A DNA stretch of 5,956 bases from Gallionellaceae bacterium. Lineage in GTDB: Bacteria; Pseudomonadota; Gammaproteobacteria; Burkholderiales; Gallionellaceae. Below are positions 5,744 through 5,956 of the stretch, in pieces. Each line of letters opens with the position of its first letter. The stretch's first letter is position 1. Location of the stretch: NCBI GenBank assembly GCA_003445795.1, contig DMCN01000115.1, positions 1-5,956 of the forward strand, given 5' to 3'. Position numbers and translations under genes: made by a program. Under the pieces are notes generated by a model, which had not been told where the DNA came from, did no database searches, and saw only the letters and a program-made list of their open reading frames with translations.

Positions 5744-5956
5744 CGACCGGCATCTCGTCCGTCAGGATAGCGATGTCGATATGGCCGCGGTTATTGTCTG
5801 AACTGTGTTGCCAGACGGTCAGGTTGACCAGCAACAGGGTCGCGACGATGGTCGCGATACCCCAGCTGAGCGCGCGCCTATGGCCGAACAGGACGCCGTC
5901 CCAGTTCTGCCAGATGGAAGCTGTGACGCGCTGATGCTGCAGTGCCATATGGCGGG
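5727..5956 (-). CDS. DUF3619-like membrane protein, C-terminal part (5' end outside window)
   Basis: Function unknown. The frame stays open to the window edge. The ATG at 5946-5948 is probably internal, because DUF3619 proteins usually have a further N-terminal helical segment and no Shine-Dalgarno is in view. Counting from that ATG, 73 residues are seen: a polar stretch with QNWDGVLFGHRRA, one membrane segment WGIATIVATLLLVNLTVW (about 29-46), and the tail GHIDIAILTDEMPVDVYVD. The tail strongly recalls the DUF3619 ending in which a D-I-D..LL.DDLP..AY block follows a single membrane helix. The topology suggests a short C-terminal tail in the periplasm, which is inferred. As I recall, this gene type often sits between an ECF-type sigma factor gene and a DUF3106 gene; the sigma factor would lie to the right, outside the window. 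The protein stops directly after the conserved block, earlier than I would expect. Confidence 0.75.
   Translation of the reverse strand, partial: RHMALQHQRVTASIWQNWDGVLFGHRRALSWGIATIVATLLLVNLTVWQHSSDNNRGHIDIAILTDEMPVDVYVD

Noticed and set aside
5739..5777. Inverted pair GACATCG/CGATGTC in the DUF3619-like tail
   Set aside because: It has seven pairs with a 25-nt loop, lies inside codons for repeated D-I/V-D residues, and has no T-run; it is explained by coding sequence.

Overview
The window looks like chromosomal, GC-rich DNA from a betaproteobacterium. Two things point there. One is the gammaproteobacteria-like housekeeping block pepA-holC-valS set back to back against lptF-lptG. The other is a pair of small genes resembling DUF3619 and DUF3106, a combination I associate with Betaproteobacteria. 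A Nitrosomonadales/Gallionellaceae-like lineage is possible, but I cannot prove it from this sequence.

Layout. Positions 1-1013 (minus) hold the N-terminal third of valyl-tRNA synthetase (valS), cut by the window edge. Positions 1014-1180 are the only sizeable non-coding gap; they hold a structured inverted-repeat element (about 1070-1153) and a TATAAT box just upstream of valS. Positions 1181-3084 (minus) hold holC (DNA polymerase III chi) and pepA (M17 leucyl aminopeptidase), which overlap by a GTGA quartet. pepA, holC and valS all run leftward in that order. A 34-bp gap separates pepA from the divergent pair lptF (3119-4252, plus) and lptG (4249-5325, plus), which overlap by ATGA and encode the two permease subunits of the LptB2FG lipopolysaccharide exporter. 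At the right end, two minus-strand genes converge on lptG. One is a secreted DUF3106-like protein (5327-5743), whose stop codon lies one base from the lptG stop. The other is the 3' part of a membrane-anchored DUF3619-like protein (5727 to beyond the window end).

How the genes work together. The leftward group is housekeeping: peptide turnover, replisome-SSB contact and tRNA charging. It is probably driven by a sigma70-like promoter lying inside the first codons of lptF. The rightward group moves LPS from the inner membrane into the Lpt bridge. The right-hand pair is probably the tail of an envelope-associated operon whose head lies outside the window.

The region is mostly conserved core genome, and I see no mobile element, CRISPR array, RNA gene or new defence-like system. 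The points most worth a second look are an exact 18-residue repeat register in the DUF3106-like protein, the structured repeat before valS, and the very tight gene junctions.
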